NCBI RefSeq assembly: GCF_900176035.1
Contig: NZ_FWWT01000017.1
Span: forward strand, 62,001 to 126,000
Source: Desulfonispora thiosulfatigenes DSM 11270
GTDB taxonomy: Bacteria > Bacillota > Peptococcia > Peptococcales > Desulfonisporaceae
Length of the DNA stretch: 64,000 nucleotides
Direction: 5' to 3'
The translations under genes and the position numbers were made by a program. Of this stretch, positions 34,247 through 43,461 are shown in pieces. The notes beneath the pieces were generated by a model. The model was not told the DNA's origin and did no database searches. It saw only the letters and a program-made list of their open reading frames with translations. Numbering within the stretch: position 1 is the stretch's first letter; each line of letters begins with the position of its first letter.

Positions 34247-35263
34247 ATGATGGACTACCTAGGTTTTATGAATAGTTTAAAAAGAGAAGTAATTTCACCT
34301 TTATATATTTTTGAAGGAACTGAAAAATTATTAATGAATCAAATGATAACCAAAGTAAAAGAAAAATTCCTACCAGAAGAAGTTGAAGCGTTTAATTTTG
34401 ACTATGTTGAAGGCGATAAAGTATCTTTAAAGCAAATAGTAGATTTAGCTAATACCATGCCGATAATGAGTGATAAACGGATTGTTGTTATTGAAAATCC
34501 ACCTTTTATAATGACCGTTAAAAACAAAGAGGAGAAAGGTGAAGAAAAGTTTTTACTAGAATACTTAAAAAATCCTAATCTAAGTACGTGTTTAATTTTG
34601 AAAGTCATAGGAAAAGTAGATAAACGAAAAAAGATTTATAAAGAAATGCAGAGTATTGGACAGATTATTGATTTTCAAGGATTAAATAGAGAAAAAATGG
34701 AACAATGGATTTTGAATTATTTAAAACAAAGAAATGTGAAAATTGACGCAGAAGCTTTAAGCTATCTAATTATAGTTGGAGGAGAGGGACTAGAATTTCT
34801 TACTAATGAGTTAGACAAGATAATCTTATATGTACAAGATGAAAAAATAACTTTAGATGTTGTCCAAAATTTAGTTGCTAAAACTTCTGAAATCAATATC
34901 TTTCATTTGATTGATAATATTGCTAATAAACAAGGTAAAAAAGCTTTAGAACAATTAAATATTAGTCTTTCTATGGGAGAAGCACCTTTAAAATTAATTC
35001 ATTTATTAGTAAGACAATTTAGAATGATAATTATAGCAAAGGACCTTTTGACCACTGGGTACTCTGAAAAACAAATCAGAGAAAAGTTAGAACAAGCTCC
35101 ATTTATTGTTTCTAAGGTAATCGGACAAGGTCGGAAGTTTTCTATAGAGGAATTGATAATATCGCTTGAATACTTATTGGACACAGAAACTAAATTAAAA
35201 TCAAGTGGAGGTTTAACTCGGGAGCTTATGGAAAATCTAGTGATAAAGCTATGTTACCAATAA
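34247..35263 (+). CDS. holA: DNA polymerase III delta subunit (YqeN)
   Basis: Clamp-loader subunit that opens the sliding clamp, 338 residues. The N-terminal region (PLYIFEGTEKLLMNQMITKVKE), the FDYVEGDKVSLKQIVDLANTMPIMSDKRIVVIE segment, and the C-terminal helical part with GEAPLKLIHLLVRQFRMIIIAKDLL match YqeN/HolA proteins. Two adjacent ATG codons at 34247 and 34250 can both serve as start. It is in its usual place before rpsT and ends directly at the shared terminator. Confidence 0.93.
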   Translation: MMDYLGFMNSLKREVISPLYIFEGTEKLLMNQMITKVKEKFLPEEVEAFNFDYVEGDKVSLKQIVDLANTMPIMSDKRIVVIENPPFIMTVKNKEEKGEEKFLLEYLKNPNLSTCLILKVIGKVDKRKKIYKEMQSIGQIIDFQGLNREKMEQWILNYLKQRNVKIDAEALSYLIIVGGEGLEFLTNELDKIILYVQDEKITLDVVQNLVAKTSEINIFHLIDNIANKQGKKALEQLNISLSMGEAPLKLIHLLVRQFRMIIIAKDLLTTGYSEKQIREKLEQAPFIVSKVIGQGRKFSIEELIISLEYLLDTETKLKSSGGLTRELMENLVIKLCYQ

Positions 35264-35290
35264 AAAAAAGTCGCCAATGGCGACTTTTTT
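35263..35290. terminator. Bidirectional terminator between holA and rpsT
   Basis: AAAAAGTCGCC-AAT-GGCGACTTTTTT, with A-run and T-run on the two sides; it overlaps the stop codons of both convergent genes. Confidence 0.93.
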
Positions 35291-35555
35291 AGCCTGCAAT
35301 TTTATTGAACATTTTTGTAAGACGGGATTTTTTATTAGCAGCATTGTTTTTATGAAGAAGACCTTTGGAAGCTGCTTTATCAATAACCTTAACTGCGTTA
35401 GTAAGGGTAGCCTTTGCCTCATCAATACTTTTAGCGTCTATAGCTTTTTCAAAATTTTTGATAGCTGTTTTTAATTTTGATTTAAACATTTTGTTTTTTA
35501 ATGCACGCACTTGAGCTTTTTTAGCTCTTTTAATAGCTGACTTAATATTAGCCAC
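35289..35555 (-). CDS. rpsT: Ribosomal protein S20
   Basis: Primary 16S rRNA-binding protein of the small subunit, 88 residues, Lys/Ala-rich helices with NIKSAIKRAKKAQVRALKN at the N-terminus and NAANKKSRLTKMFNKIAG at the end, normal for S20. The start is GTG at 35555, six bases after AAGGAGGTGA; upstream in-frame ATG codons lie before the ribosome site. It is transcribed against its neighbours, as in many Firmicutes, with its own promoter at 35621-35649. Confidence 0.96.
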   Translation of the reverse strand: MANIKSAIKRAKKAQVRALKNKMFKSKLKTAIKNFEKAIDAKSIDEAKATLTNAVKVIDKAASKGLLHKNNAANKKSRLTKMFNKIAG

Positions 35556-35620
35556 AATCGTCACCTCCTTCAAAGCAGACCGGAAGCCTTTTAATTTAGA
35601 ATACAATTTCAACAAATTTT

Positions 35621-35649
35621 ATTTTATCATGCAAGTCCCTAAAATGCAA
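35621..35649 (-). promoter_or_regulatory. rpsT promoter with extended -10
   Basis: On the minus strand TTGCAT, 17 bases, TAAAAT, with TGA just before the -10. A leader of about 60 bases precedes the rpsT start. Confidence 0.6.
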
Positions 35650-35723
35650 TATTACATATTTATTATAATTTAGGGAAAGATAAAATGAAACAAAATAAAA
35701 TAACTTTAATTTAGGAGGTTAAA

Positions 35724-36053
35724 ATGATAAGTACAATTGTTAGATTTATTGTATCGGCTTTTGCAATTTTATTTACAAGTTGGTTATTACCTGGGGTAAC
35801 TGTTAGTGGTTTTTGGGGTGCACTTATAGCTGCAGTTGTAATTGCAGGATTAGGATGGGGTGTAGAAAAACTATTAGGAGAACACGTTTCCCCCGCTAGT
35901 AGGGGTTTAACTGGATTTGTAACAGCGGCAGTAGTGATTTATGTAGCACAAATGATTATTCCAAATCAACTTTCAGTATCACTTATTGGCGCAATGTTAG
36001 CAGCATTTGTTATTGGAATAATAGATTATTTTGTCCCGACAGCAATAAGATAA
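35724..36053 (+). CDS. Phage-holin-4-type small membrane protein
   Basis: A 109-residue protein with four hydrophobic segments (about 3-24, 28-46, 62-80, 83-102) and the motif GVTVSGFWGALIAAVVIAG, recognisable as the YvlD/holin superfamily IV type. Despite the name, such chromosomal proteins are usually not from phages; their function is poorly known. TTTAGGAGG precedes the ATG. It occupies the place between rpsT and spoIIP where many Bacilli and Clostridia have gpr, the germination protease gene. No phage gene is nearby. Confidence 0.8.
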   Translation: MISTIVRFIVSAFAILFTSWLLPGVTVSGFWGALIAAVVIAGLGWGVEKLLGEHVSPASRGLTGFVTAAVVIYVAQMIIPNQLSVSLIGAMLAAFVIGIIDYFVPTAIR

Positions 36054-36054
36054 G

Positions 36055-36083
36055 GAATAACCTCTTTCTTTAGTTCATATATA
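36055..36083 (+). promoter_or_regulatory. Possible sigma-E-type promoter of spoIIP
   Basis: GAATAAC, exactly 14 bases, CATATATA; compare the mother-cell sigma-E pattern GHATAYT-N14-CATACAHT. Partial match. It would start the transcript at about 36090, close to the ribosome site used by spoIIP. Confidence 0.35.
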
Positions 36084-36114
36084 TTTATTAATGGATCTAA
36101 AGGGAGGGGTTATA

Positions 36115-37230
36115 TTGTTTTTTAGAACCCGTAAACTAATTTGGGGTAAATATCGGCATCGAAAAAATAGATATTATACAAAGATATTTTTAGCCTTTTT
36201 TTTGCTATTATTATTTTTAACGGCTGGTTCATTCTGGAAAAATGCTGATAGCATAGAAGTAAGTACAAATAATACTAAAGATTCTGTAAGTAATTATGAA
36301 AAGGTTGAAAAAATATTAAACTTCGTAGGTATGAATGAAAGTGAGTTACGAGATATATTAGGACAGGGATGCCCTTTATTTATAGATAATGAAAAAGAAG
36401 GATCTGTTACTTTACTTAATTATTTTTCTGATAAGTTTATAAACATTACAGAGATATCAAAAAGTGAACCTACTTCATATTTAAAATATCAATTAGCCTA
36501 TCTTTCTAATGTAAGTCCGGTAGGAGTTCAAATGGTACATGGTGGTGAAGAAGACTTTTATTTAGAAACCCCACCTGAATTAGAAGAGTGGAATTTTGAA
36601 GTAAAAAAAGACATATTACAAGTATTTGACAAGGATTCTGTGATACTATTATACAATACACATAATGCTGAAAATTATAAGCCGGAAGCAGCTAAACTAG
36701 AAGGCCAAAATGCGGGAGTATTCAAAGTTGCACAAAGATTAAAACAAAAGCTTGAAGATGAATATGGTGCAAAAGTTGTTCAATCTGAAAATATTCATGA
36801 TTATCCTGATTGGACTCGTTCATATATTGAATCTTTAAAAACTGCTCAACAGCTTTTAGGTGAAAATAAAAATGCAAGCATGATGTTTGATATACATAGA
36901 GATGCGGGATATAAAAGTAAAGATCCAACAACTATAAATATTAATGGAAAAAATGCGGCTAAAATTTTACTGGTGATAGCAACTGAACATGAGAATTGGA
37001 AGAAAAATCTAGCTTTTGCTCAACAATTAGAAAGTAAGAGTAATGAGCTTTATCCTGGTTTAATCCGAGATATTAGAATCAGGGATAATCGTAGATATAA
37101 TCAACAACTACATCCACAAGCAGTACTCTTAGAATTTGGTTCGGATTTAAATACTTTAGATGAGGCCTTATATAGTGCGGAATTACTTGCAGATATTATA
37201 GCAAATGTTGTAAAAAAACCAGAGAATTAG
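36115..37230 (+). CDS. spoIIP: Stage II sporulation protein P
   Basis: Cell-wall hydrolase (amidase and endopeptidase) that drives engulfment with SpoIID and SpoIIM, anchored in the mother-cell membrane. About 371 residues: basic N-terminus, one transmembrane helix (about 22-40), variable stalk, and the SpoIIP catalytic domain (about 185-365) with LLYNTHNAENY, FDIHRDAGY and LLEFGSDLNT, which hold the metal ligands. Start: ATG at 36091 lies before the ribosome site AGGGAGG (36101-36107), so TTG at 36115 is preferred. It confirms that the organism belongs to a spore-forming lineage. Confidence 0.93.
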   Translation: MFFRTRKLIWGKYRHRKNRYYTKIFLAFFLLLLFLTAGSFWKNADSIEVSTNNTKDSVSNYEKVEKILNFVGMNESELRDILGQGCPLFIDNEKEGSVTLLNYFSDKFINITEISKSEPTSYLKYQLAYLSNVSPVGVQMVHGGEEDFYLETPPELEEWNFEVKKDILQVFDKDSVILLYNTHNAENYKPEAAKLEGQNAGVFKVAQRLKQKLEDEYGAKVVQSENIHDYPDWTRSYIESLKTAQQLLGENKNASMMFDIHRDAGYKSKDPTTININGKNAAKILLVIATEHENWKKNLAFAQQLESKSNELYPGLIRDIRIRDNRRYNQQLHPQAVLLEFGSDLNTLDEALYSAELLADIIANVVKKPEN

Positions 37231-37232
37231 TA

Positions 37233-37283
37233 TAACCCCTAACAAGTGTGGTAACGCTATTACCATAACTATTTAGGGGGTTA
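37233..37283 (+). promoter_or_regulatory. Structured leader that pairs with the ribosome site of the next gene
   Basis: Outer stem TAACCCCTAA (37233-37242) pairs with TTAGGGGGTTA (37273-37283), and an inner hairpin TGGTAA-CGCTA-TTACCA (37249-37265) lies within. The GGGGG of the outer 3' arm is the ribosome site for the ATG at 37287, so the fold would hide it. Confidence 0.5.
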
Positions 37284-37286
37284 ATC

Positions 37287-37655
37287 ATGACTATTAAAAA
37301 CTATTTTTCGGTAACTATGATTACTATTATGTTTATTTTATTGATTATTCTAGGAAGTAATTTGTCAATTATTAGATTATCCCAAATTACAGGAAAAAAC
37401 ATTATACCACCTTTTTATATTGAAAATATGGGACAGGAGAAATTACAAATAAATATAATTGGAGAAAGTTATAATTTTACCCTCAGTAAAACTAATGATT
37501 TTATGGTTAATATTAAAATTTATATACAAAATTTTATAAGTACGGTAAAATTTATAATGATTCCTAGATTAGAGTACTTATTAACTTTATGGATTAAGGG
37601 TGTACAAAAGTTCTTAAGCGATTTTAACGGATATCTAAACATATTATTAAGATGA
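37287..37655 (+). CDS. Unknown 122-residue membrane protein
   Basis: I do not recognise this protein. It has one clear N-terminal transmembrane helix (about 8-28), a short polar segment with LQINIIGESYNFTLSK that could be beta-rich, and an amphipathic C-terminal half with two moderately hydrophobic stretches. It lies between spoIIP and murJ and overlaps murJ by four bases (ATGA), which points to translational coupling with murJ. Its ribosome site is held in a potential hairpin (37233-37283). A role near cell-wall or spore formation is guessed only from its neighbours. Confidence 0.65.
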   Translation: MTIKNYFSVTMITIMFILLIILGSNLSIIRLSQITGKNIIPPFYIENMGQEKLQINIIGESYNFTLSKTNDFMVNIKIYIQNFISTVKFIMIPRLEYLLTLWIKGVQKFLSDFNGYLNILLR

Positions 37656-39238
37656 AAAAGGTGAATCAAATGGCTGAAAGTCAGCAAAAGGGAGTATTTA
37701 AGGCAGCAGGGTTACTTATGGTAGCCATGTTTTTATCACGTATATTTGGTTATGTCAGAGATGTAGTTATTTATACTAAATTTGGTCAAAACTATTTAAC
37801 AGACGCTTATAATGCAGCATTTTCTATCCCGGATTTTTTATATTACTTATTAGTAGGTGGAGCATTGAGCTCTGCCTTTATCCCTGTCTTTTCAAGTTAC
37901 ATCGCAACGAAAAGAGAAGAAGATGGTTGGATAGTAGCAAGTACAGTGTTTAACCTAGTGCTAATCCTTATGACCATAGGTATTACAATTGGAATTATTT
38001 TCACACCACAGTTAATTAATATCTTAGTTCCAGGGTTTGATGCCAAAGGGTTAGCTTATACTGTATTACTTACAAGAATAATGTTTGCTCAAAGCTTTAT
38101 TATGGCACTTAATGGAATAAGTCAAGGGATTTTACATTCTTACAAGCATTTTTTCTCCCCTGCACTAGGATCAGTTTTATATAACTTTAGTATTGTTATA
38201 GTAGGGGTATTATTATCTAAAAGATTTAGCATCATGGGTTTTTCAATTGGAGTAGTATTTGGTGCTTTTCTTAGTTTAGCGGTACAAATACCGGCACTTA
38301 TAAAAGTAGGACTTAAATATAAACCAGTTATAGATTTAAAGCATCCAGGGGTAAAAAAGATTCTAGCACTTATTTTGCCTGTACTAATTGGATTATCAGT
38401 GACGCATGTTAATCTTTTTATTAATCAAAATTTAGCTTCAAGCCTGCCTTCTGGAATGATTTCAGCAATGCGAGCTGCCCAAAGAATAATGCAACTACCC
38501 GTTGGTATTTTTGGTGTAGCAGTAGCAGTAGCAGTTTTTCCAACCTTAACAGGACAAGCAGCTAATAAGCAAACTAAAGAGTTTAAAGATACTATGTCTT
38601 TAGGGGTTAGGACGATAATATTTATAACACTTCCTTCTGCTGTAGGTATAATTGCTCTAAGAATGCCTATAGTTAGGGCAATGTTTGAACAAGGACAATT
38701 TACAGAGGCAAACACTATAGCCACTACATATGCTTTATTCTTTTATTCTTTGGGACTTATTGGGTATTCTGCTCAGCAAGTATTAAATAGGGTTTTTTAT
38801 GCTATTCAAGATACGAAAACTCCTGTAATCGCAGGTATTATCACTATACTTGTTAATATTGTGTTAAACTTTATTTTAATTAAGCCTTTAGCTCATGGAG
38901 GTTTAGCTCTAGCATATTCAATAGCAGGACTTGTAAACATGATATTATTATTATATTTATTAAGAGTGAAAATAGGAAAGATAGATGGGACCAAAATGCT
39001 TGTTTCATTTATGAAAACATTAATTGCTTCTTTGTTTATGGGGCTAATAGTGTATCTGGCGTCTATTTTTATGGAACATAGTTTAGATATGAGCTTAAAA
39101 CTTAATCAAATTTTACAAGTTTTAATTTCTATTGGGATAGGTACAATTGTTTATATTATTGTTGCGAATTTAATGAAAATGGAGGAAGCAAATATGGCCT
39201 CTAAAATTATTATGAAACGTTTTAAAAAGAAAAGATAA
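37652..39238 (+). CDS. murJ: Lipid II flippase MurJ
   Basis: Polytopic MOP-family protein that moves the peptidoglycan precursor lipid II across the membrane; 528 residues and about 14 hydrophobic segments. Typical MurJ signatures: FLSRIFGYVRDVVIYTKFGQNYLTDAYNAAF (about 28-58), NGISQGILHSYKHF, and AYAL/AQQVLNRVFYAIQDTKTPV in the second half. ATG at 37652 overlaps the upstream gene; a second Met at 37670 has AAAAGGTGA before it and may be the true start. Neighbouring spoIIP fits a wall-synthesis cluster. Confidence 0.93.
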   Translation: MKKVNQMAESQQKGVFKAAGLLMVAMFLSRIFGYVRDVVIYTKFGQNYLTDAYNAAFSIPDFLYYLLVGGALSSAFIPVFSSYIATKREEDGWIVASTVFNLVLILMTIGITIGIIFTPQLINILVPGFDAKGLAYTVLLTRIMFAQSFIMALNGISQGILHSYKHFFSPALGSVLYNFSIVIVGVLLSKRFSIMGFSIGVVFGAFLSLAVQIPALIKVGLKYKPVIDLKHPGVKKILALILPVLIGLSVTHVNLFINQNLASSLPSGMISAMRAAQRIMQLPVGIFGVAVAVAVFPTLTGQAANKQTKEFKDTMSLGVRTIIFITLPSAVGIIALRMPIVRAMFEQGQFTEANTIATTYALFFYSLGLIGYSAQQVLNRVFYAIQDTKTPVIAGIITILVNIVLNFILIKPLAHGGLALAYSIAGLVNMILLLYLLRVKIGKIDGTKMLVSFMKTLIASLFMGLIVYLASIFMEHSLDMSLKLNQILQVLISIGIGTIVYIIVANLMKMEEANMASKIIMKRFKKKR

Positions 39239-39266
39239 GTCTTTTCTAGGAAGTAATAGTGAATTT

Positions 39267-39275
39267 TGTTATAAT
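39267..39275 (+). promoter_or_regulatory. Possible lepA promoter (extended -10)
   Basis: TGtTATAAT with no good -35. It lies 41 bases before the GTG start of lepA. Confidence 0.35.
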
Positions 39276-39315
39276 ATCCTGTAATGCTATAGGTAATATG
39301 TAAGGGGGAAAATTT

Positions 39316-41115
39316 GTGAGGCAAGATCGTATAAGGAATTTTTGTATTATTGCACATATTGATCATGGAAAATCTACATTAGCGGATAGATTATTAGAAT
39401 ATACTGGTGCGTTATCACAAAGAGAAATGACAACGCAATTTCTAGACAATATGGACTTAGAAAAAGAAAGAGGCATTACGATTAAGCTACAAACAGTTAG
39501 GCTTAATTATAAAGCAAAAGATGGACAAGAATATGCCCTGAATTTAATAGATACTCCTGGTCATGTGGACTTTTCTTATGAGGTTTCTCGTAGTCTAGCT
39601 GCATGTGAAGGGGCTATTTTAGTAGTAGATGCCGCCCAGGGAATAGAAGCACAAACCTTAGCCAACGTTTACTTAGCCCTAGAAAGTGATTTAGAGATTA
39701 TTCCTGTTATTAATAAAATAGATTTGCCAAGTGCTGAACCAGAACGAGTACGCCAAGAAATCGAAGATGTAATTGGAATAGATGCTAGCGAATCTATTCT
39801 TTGCTCAGCTAAGGCTGGTATAGGGATAGAAGATATTTTAGAATCTATTGTTGAAAAAATCCCAGCACCTATGGGAAATGAAAAAGAACCATTAAAAGCA
39901 CTTATTTTTGATTCGAACTATGATAGCTATCGTGGTGCTATGTCATATATCCGAATTTTAGAAGGTACATTGAAAAAGGGTATGAAAATTCAAATGATGT
40001 CAACTGGTAAAAGTTTTGATGTTACTGATGTTGGGGTGTTTTCTCCTCAAATGACATTTTTAGAAGAACTAACTCCCGGAGAAGTTGGTTTTGTCGGAGC
40101 TAGTATTAAAAATGTAAAGGACACTCAAGTCGGAGATACTATAACAGATGCTAATAATCCAGCAACTGAACCTTTAGCTGGTTATCGTAAAGCAACATCT
40201 ATGGTTTTTTGTGGATTATATCCTGTAGAAAATTCCGAGTATGTAAATTTAAGAGATGCCCTTGATAAACTACAATTAAATGATGCATCTTTAACCTTTG
40301 AAGCTGAAACTTCAATTGCATTAGGATTCGGATTTAGATGTGGGTTTTTAGGATTACTGCATATGGAAATAATTCAAGAGAGATTAGAAAGAGAATATGG
40401 TATTGAATTAGTAGTTACAGCTCCTAGTGTTATTTATAAAATAACTAAAACTAATGGAGAGGTAATCATGGTGGATAACCCTGCAAACTTACCAGCTCCC
40501 CAAGTTATAGATATTTTAGAAGAACCAATTGTTCAGTCTTCAATTATGGTTCCTAATGATTATGTGGGTGCAGTAATGGAGTTAGCCCAAGAGAAGAGGG
40601 GCATCTTCATAGACATGCAGTATTTAGCTGAAAATAGAGTTCAACTTAAATATGATTTACCATTAAATGAAATAGTTTATGACTTTTTCGACCAATTAAA
40701 AACAAGAACTAAAGGATATGCCTCTTTAGATTATGAAATGAAAGGCTATCTAGCATCTAACTTAGTTAAATTAGATGTTTTAGTTAATACAGAAGTAGTT
40801 GATGCACTTTCGTGTATTGTTCATAAAGATAAAGCATATGCCAGAGGCAAGGCTTTAGTAGCTAAATTAAGACAATTAATACCACGTCAAATGTTTGAAG
40901 TACCTATTCAAGCGGCTATTGGTAATAAGGTAATTGCTAGAGAAACAATAAAGGCTCTCAGAAAGAGTGTATTAGATAAATGTTATGGTGGAGATATAAC
41001 TCGTAAAAGAAAGCTTCTTGAAAAACAAAAAGAAGGTAAAAAAAGAATGAAGCAAGTGGGTAATGTTGAGATACCACAAGAGGCATTTATGGCTGTATTA
41101 AGTCTAGAAGAATAG
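39316..41115 (+). CDS. lepA: Elongation factor 4 (LepA)
   Basis: Ribosome-bound translational GTPase of 599 residues that acts on stalled or mis-translocated ribosomes and in initiation/biogenesis. G1 AHIDHGKST (about 12-20), G2 [12 protein letters not shown]3 DTPGHVDF, G4 NKID, then domains II-V and the LepA-specific C-terminal domain ending [22 protein letters not shown] start at 39316 after AAGGGGG. Complete and typical; in its standard position before hemW. Confidence 0.97.
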   Translation: MRQDRIRNFCIIAHIDHGKSTLADRLLEYTGALSQREMTTQFLDNMDLEKERGITIKLQTVRLNYKAKDGQEYALNLIDTPGHVDFSYEVSRSLAACEGAILVVDAAQGIEAQTLANVYLALESDLEIIPVINKIDLPSAEPERVRQEIEDVIGIDASESILCSAKAGIGIEDILESIVEKIPAPMGNEKEPLKALIFDSNYDSYRGAMSYIRILEGTLKKGMKIQMMSTGKSFDVTDVGVFSPQMTFLEELTPGEVGFVGASIKNVKDTQVGDTITDANNPATEPLAGYRKATSMVFCGLYPVENSEYVNLRDALDKLQLNDASLTFEAETSIALGFGFRCGFLGLLHMEIIQERLEREYGIELVVTAPSVIYKITKTNGEVIMVDNPANLPAPQVIDILEEPIVQSSIMVPNDYVGAVMELAQEKRGIFIDMQYLAENRVQLKYDLPLNEIVYDFFDQLKTRTKGYASLDYEMKGYLASNLVKLDVLVNTEVVDALSCIVHKDKAYARGKALVAKLRQLIPRQMFEVPIQAAIGNKVIARETIKALRKSVLDKCYGGDITRKRKLLEKQKEGKKRMKQVGNVEIPQEAFMAVLSLEE

Positions 41116-41126
41116 GATGTGAAGTT

Positions 41127-42263
41127 ATGGCCAAATCTTTATATATTCATATCCCATTTTGCGAAAGTAAATGTAATTACTGTGATTTTTTAAGTTACCC
41201 TAGCTGTGACAATGAGATTAAAACAAGATATGTAAAAGCACTTGAAAAAGAAATAACACTTACAAACAATAAAAGTAGTACTCCACTAAAATCTGTTTTT
41301 TTTGGTGGAGGTACTCCTACTTCTCTATCAGGTAGTAGTTTTTGTACTTTAATGGATACCATAAAAAAAAATTATTATGTAAATCAGCAAACAGAGATAA
41401 CTACAGAAGCAAATCCGGAAACAGTGGATTATACTAAACTATGTATGTTAAAAGACTCTGGAATAAATAGAGTATCTTTTGGAGTGCAAACCTTTGATGA
41501 GGAATTATTAAAGAGTATTGGAAGAATCCATTCAGCCAAAACTGTTTATAAAAGTTATGGTACTGCTAGAAAAGCAGGATTTTTAAATGTAAATTTAGAT
41601 TTAATGTATGGTCTTCCTGAACAAAGTCTTAAAAAATGGGAGCATACATTATTAGAAACCTTAGCTTTAGAACCAGAACATATCTCGTTATACCAACTTA
41701 AAATCGAAGAAACAACCCCTCTAGGAAAAGAGCTACAAAAAGGAAAGATAGAAATATTTGATGATGAAATAGCCTTAGAAATGTATAAGATGGCAAGAGC
41801 TTATTTGGGGGAAAAAGGATATAAACAATATGAAATCTCAAATTTTGCAAAACCAGGCTATGAATGTAAGCACAATAAAACATATTGGTTAAATGAACCA
41901 TATATTGGTATAGGACTAGGAGCATGTTCTTATAAATCCCCTACTAGAAAAATCAATGTAGGAGGATTAGAAGAATACTTAGAAAACCTAGAAAATAATC
42001 AATTACCTTTTTATGAAGAAGACATCCATGATAAGAAAATAGAAATGTCAGAAACTGTTTTTATGGGCTTAAGATTAACCGAAGGTGTTAGCTTAGACCA
42101 GTTTGAGAATAGATTTGGTGAAAAATTAGAAATTGTTTTTAAAAGGGCAATTAATAAATGCATAAGTCTAGGTTTAATAGAGCTAAACCCAGAAAGAATA
42201 AGGCTTACAGATAAAGGACTATATATTGGCAATTTAGTTTTTGAAGAATTTTTACTTAAATAA
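41127..42263 (+). CDS. hemW: Radical SAM heme chaperone HemW
   Basis: Formerly annotated as oxygen-independent coproporphyrinogen oxidase; binds heme and is thought to insert it into target proteins. The 378-residue protein has the radical-SAM cluster motif C12-xxx-C16-xx-C19 (HIPFCESKCNYCDF), GGGTPTSL, and the HemW C-terminal domain (about 290-378). HemW proteins lack the fourth N-terminal Cys of HemN. Starts 11 bases after lepA and is probably in one transcript with it; the hrcA operon has its own promoter downstream. Confidence 0.94.
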   Translation: MAKSLYIHIPFCESKCNYCDFLSYPSCDNEIKTRYVKALEKEITLTNNKSSTPLKSVFFGGGTPTSLSGSSFCTLMDTIKKNYYVNQQTEITTEANPETVDYTKLCMLKDSGINRVSFGVQTFDEELLKSIGRIHSAKTVYKSYGTARKAGFLNVNLDLMYGLPEQSLKKWEHTLLETLALEPEHISLYQLKIEETTPLGKELQKGKIEIFDDEIALEMYKMARAYLGEKGYKQYEISNFAKPGYECKHNKTYWLNEPYIGIGLGACSYKSPTRKINVGGLEEYLENLENNQLPFYEEDIHDKKIEMSETVFMGLRLTEGVSLDQFENRFGEKLEIVFKRAINKCISLGLIELNPERIRLTDKGLYIGNLVFEEFLLK

Positions 42264-42274
42264 GTGAAGAATCA

Positions 42275-42303
42275 TTGACATTTTCATAGGTTAATGATAT
42301 TTT
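42275..42303 (+). promoter_or_regulatory. Promoter of the hrcA operon
   Basis: TTGACA, 17 bases, TATTTT; transcription would start within a few bases of the CIRCE operator. Confidence 0.6.
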
Positions 42304-42314
42304 TTTATTATAAA

Positions 42315-42341
42315 TTAGCACTCAACAAAGGAGAGTGCTAA
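42315..42341. promoter_or_regulatory. CIRCE operator (HrcA-binding site)
   Basis: TTAGCACTC-N9-GAGTGCTAA, a perfect match to the CIRCE consensus. It lies just downstream of the promoter and upstream of hrcA, so HrcA represses its own operon, which here includes the archaeal-type chaperonin. Confidence 0.98.
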
Positions 42342-42361
42342 CAAAACAAAGGGTGGATGAA

Positions 42362-43384
42362 ATGGAATTGGATGCTCGCAAGAGGAAAATACTCGAAGCA
42401 GTAATCGTTGATTATATCTCTACTGCTGAACCTGTAGGTTCCCGAACCATTTCGAAAAAGTATGAATTAGGGGTTAGTCCAGCTACTGTTCGAAATGAGA
42501 TGGCGGATTTAGAAGAACTAGGTCTTTTGGAACAACCTCATACTTCTGCTGGGAGAATTCCATCTGATTTAGGTTATAGGTATTATGTTGATTGTTTAAT
42601 GAGAAAAGTAGCTATAGAAGATAAATTAAAAGATACCATTAGAGAAAGCTTTGGTGTGAAGGCTAAGCAAATCGAAGATATTATTAAACACACTAGTAAA
42701 ACTTTGTCGACCATGACTAATTATACATCTCTAGTAATAGCTCCTAAGGCAGGCAGTAATTCTTTACAAATGATTCAGTTAATTTTCATTGAACCAGGTA
42801 AGGCTTTAATTGTAATTATTACTGATGGTGGTAGAGTTGAAAATAAATTTATCGAAATTCCTCAATCTGTTACTAAAGAGGATCTTGATATAGTTTCAAT
42901 GTGTTTAAATCAAAAGCTAAAAGGTTTAACATTGGAGGATTGGGATAAAAATATTTTAAAAGAATTACAGTTAAATTTAATAAAACAACAAAAGGTTTAT
43001 ACTAAGGCAATTGACTTATTGGATAGTATTTTAAATACCCATACGGAAAATAAAATTTATTTAGGTGGAGCTTTAAATATTTTAAATCAACCTGAATTTA
43101 TGGATGTAGATAAGGCTCGTAGCCTCTTGACTTTACTAGAGCAAGAAGAAGAACTAAATAAGGTGATGAAAAATAATCTTGAAGAAGGTGTAGCAGTCAA
43201 GATTGGGACAGAAAATGACTGTGAAGGCATTAAAGATTGTAGCTTAATAACAGCAACTTATAAACTTAATGGCAATGTAATGGGGACGATAGGAGTATTA
43301 GGACCGACAAGAATGCAATATTCTCATGTTGTATCAATAGTTGATTATTTAACCCAAGTTTTATCCCGACTTATATTAAAGTGA
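42362..43384 (+). CDS. hrcA: Heat-inducible transcription repressor HrcA
   Basis: Repressor of class I heat-shock genes; binds CIRCE and is folded by the chaperonin, which gives feedback. The 340-residue protein has an N-terminal winged helix (LDARKRKILEAVIVDYISTAEPVGSRTISKKY, ATVRNEMADLEELGLLEQPHTSAGRIPSDLGYR) and the GAF-like HrcA core. A longer reading frame starts inside the CIRCE element, so ATG at 42362 after GGGTGG is chosen. First gene of hrcA-chaperonin-grpE-dnaK-dnaJ. Confidence 0.96.
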   Translation: MELDARKRKILEAVIVDYISTAEPVGSRTISKKYELGVSPATVRNEMADLEELGLLEQPHTSAGRIPSDLGYRYYVDCLMRKVAIEDKLKDTIRESFGVKAKQIEDIIKHTSKTLSTMTNYTSLVIAPKAGSNSLQMIQLIFIEPGKALIVIITDGGRVENKFIEIPQSVTKEDLDIVSMCLNQKLKGLTLEDWDKNILKELQLNLIKQQKVYTKAIDLLDSILNTHTENKIYLGGALNILNQPEFMDVDKARSLLTLLEQEEELNKVMKNNLEEGVAVKIGTENDCEGIKDCSLITATYKLNGNVMGTIGVLGPTRMQYSHVVSIVDYLTQVLSRLILK

Positions 43385-43461
43385 AACAAGTGCATCTTTT
43401 TGGTATAAGTGGGAGAATATACATTAGATAAAAGTGGATAAAAATTTAGGAGGTAGTAGTT

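Noticed and set aside
35724-36053. Prophage remnant
   Set aside because: Single holin-like membrane protein of a widespread chromosomal type, no phage genes or attachment repeats around it.
42335-42361. Upstream GTG start for hrcA
   Set aside because: It lies inside the CIRCE palindrome and before the ribosome site; ATG at 42362 is better supported.
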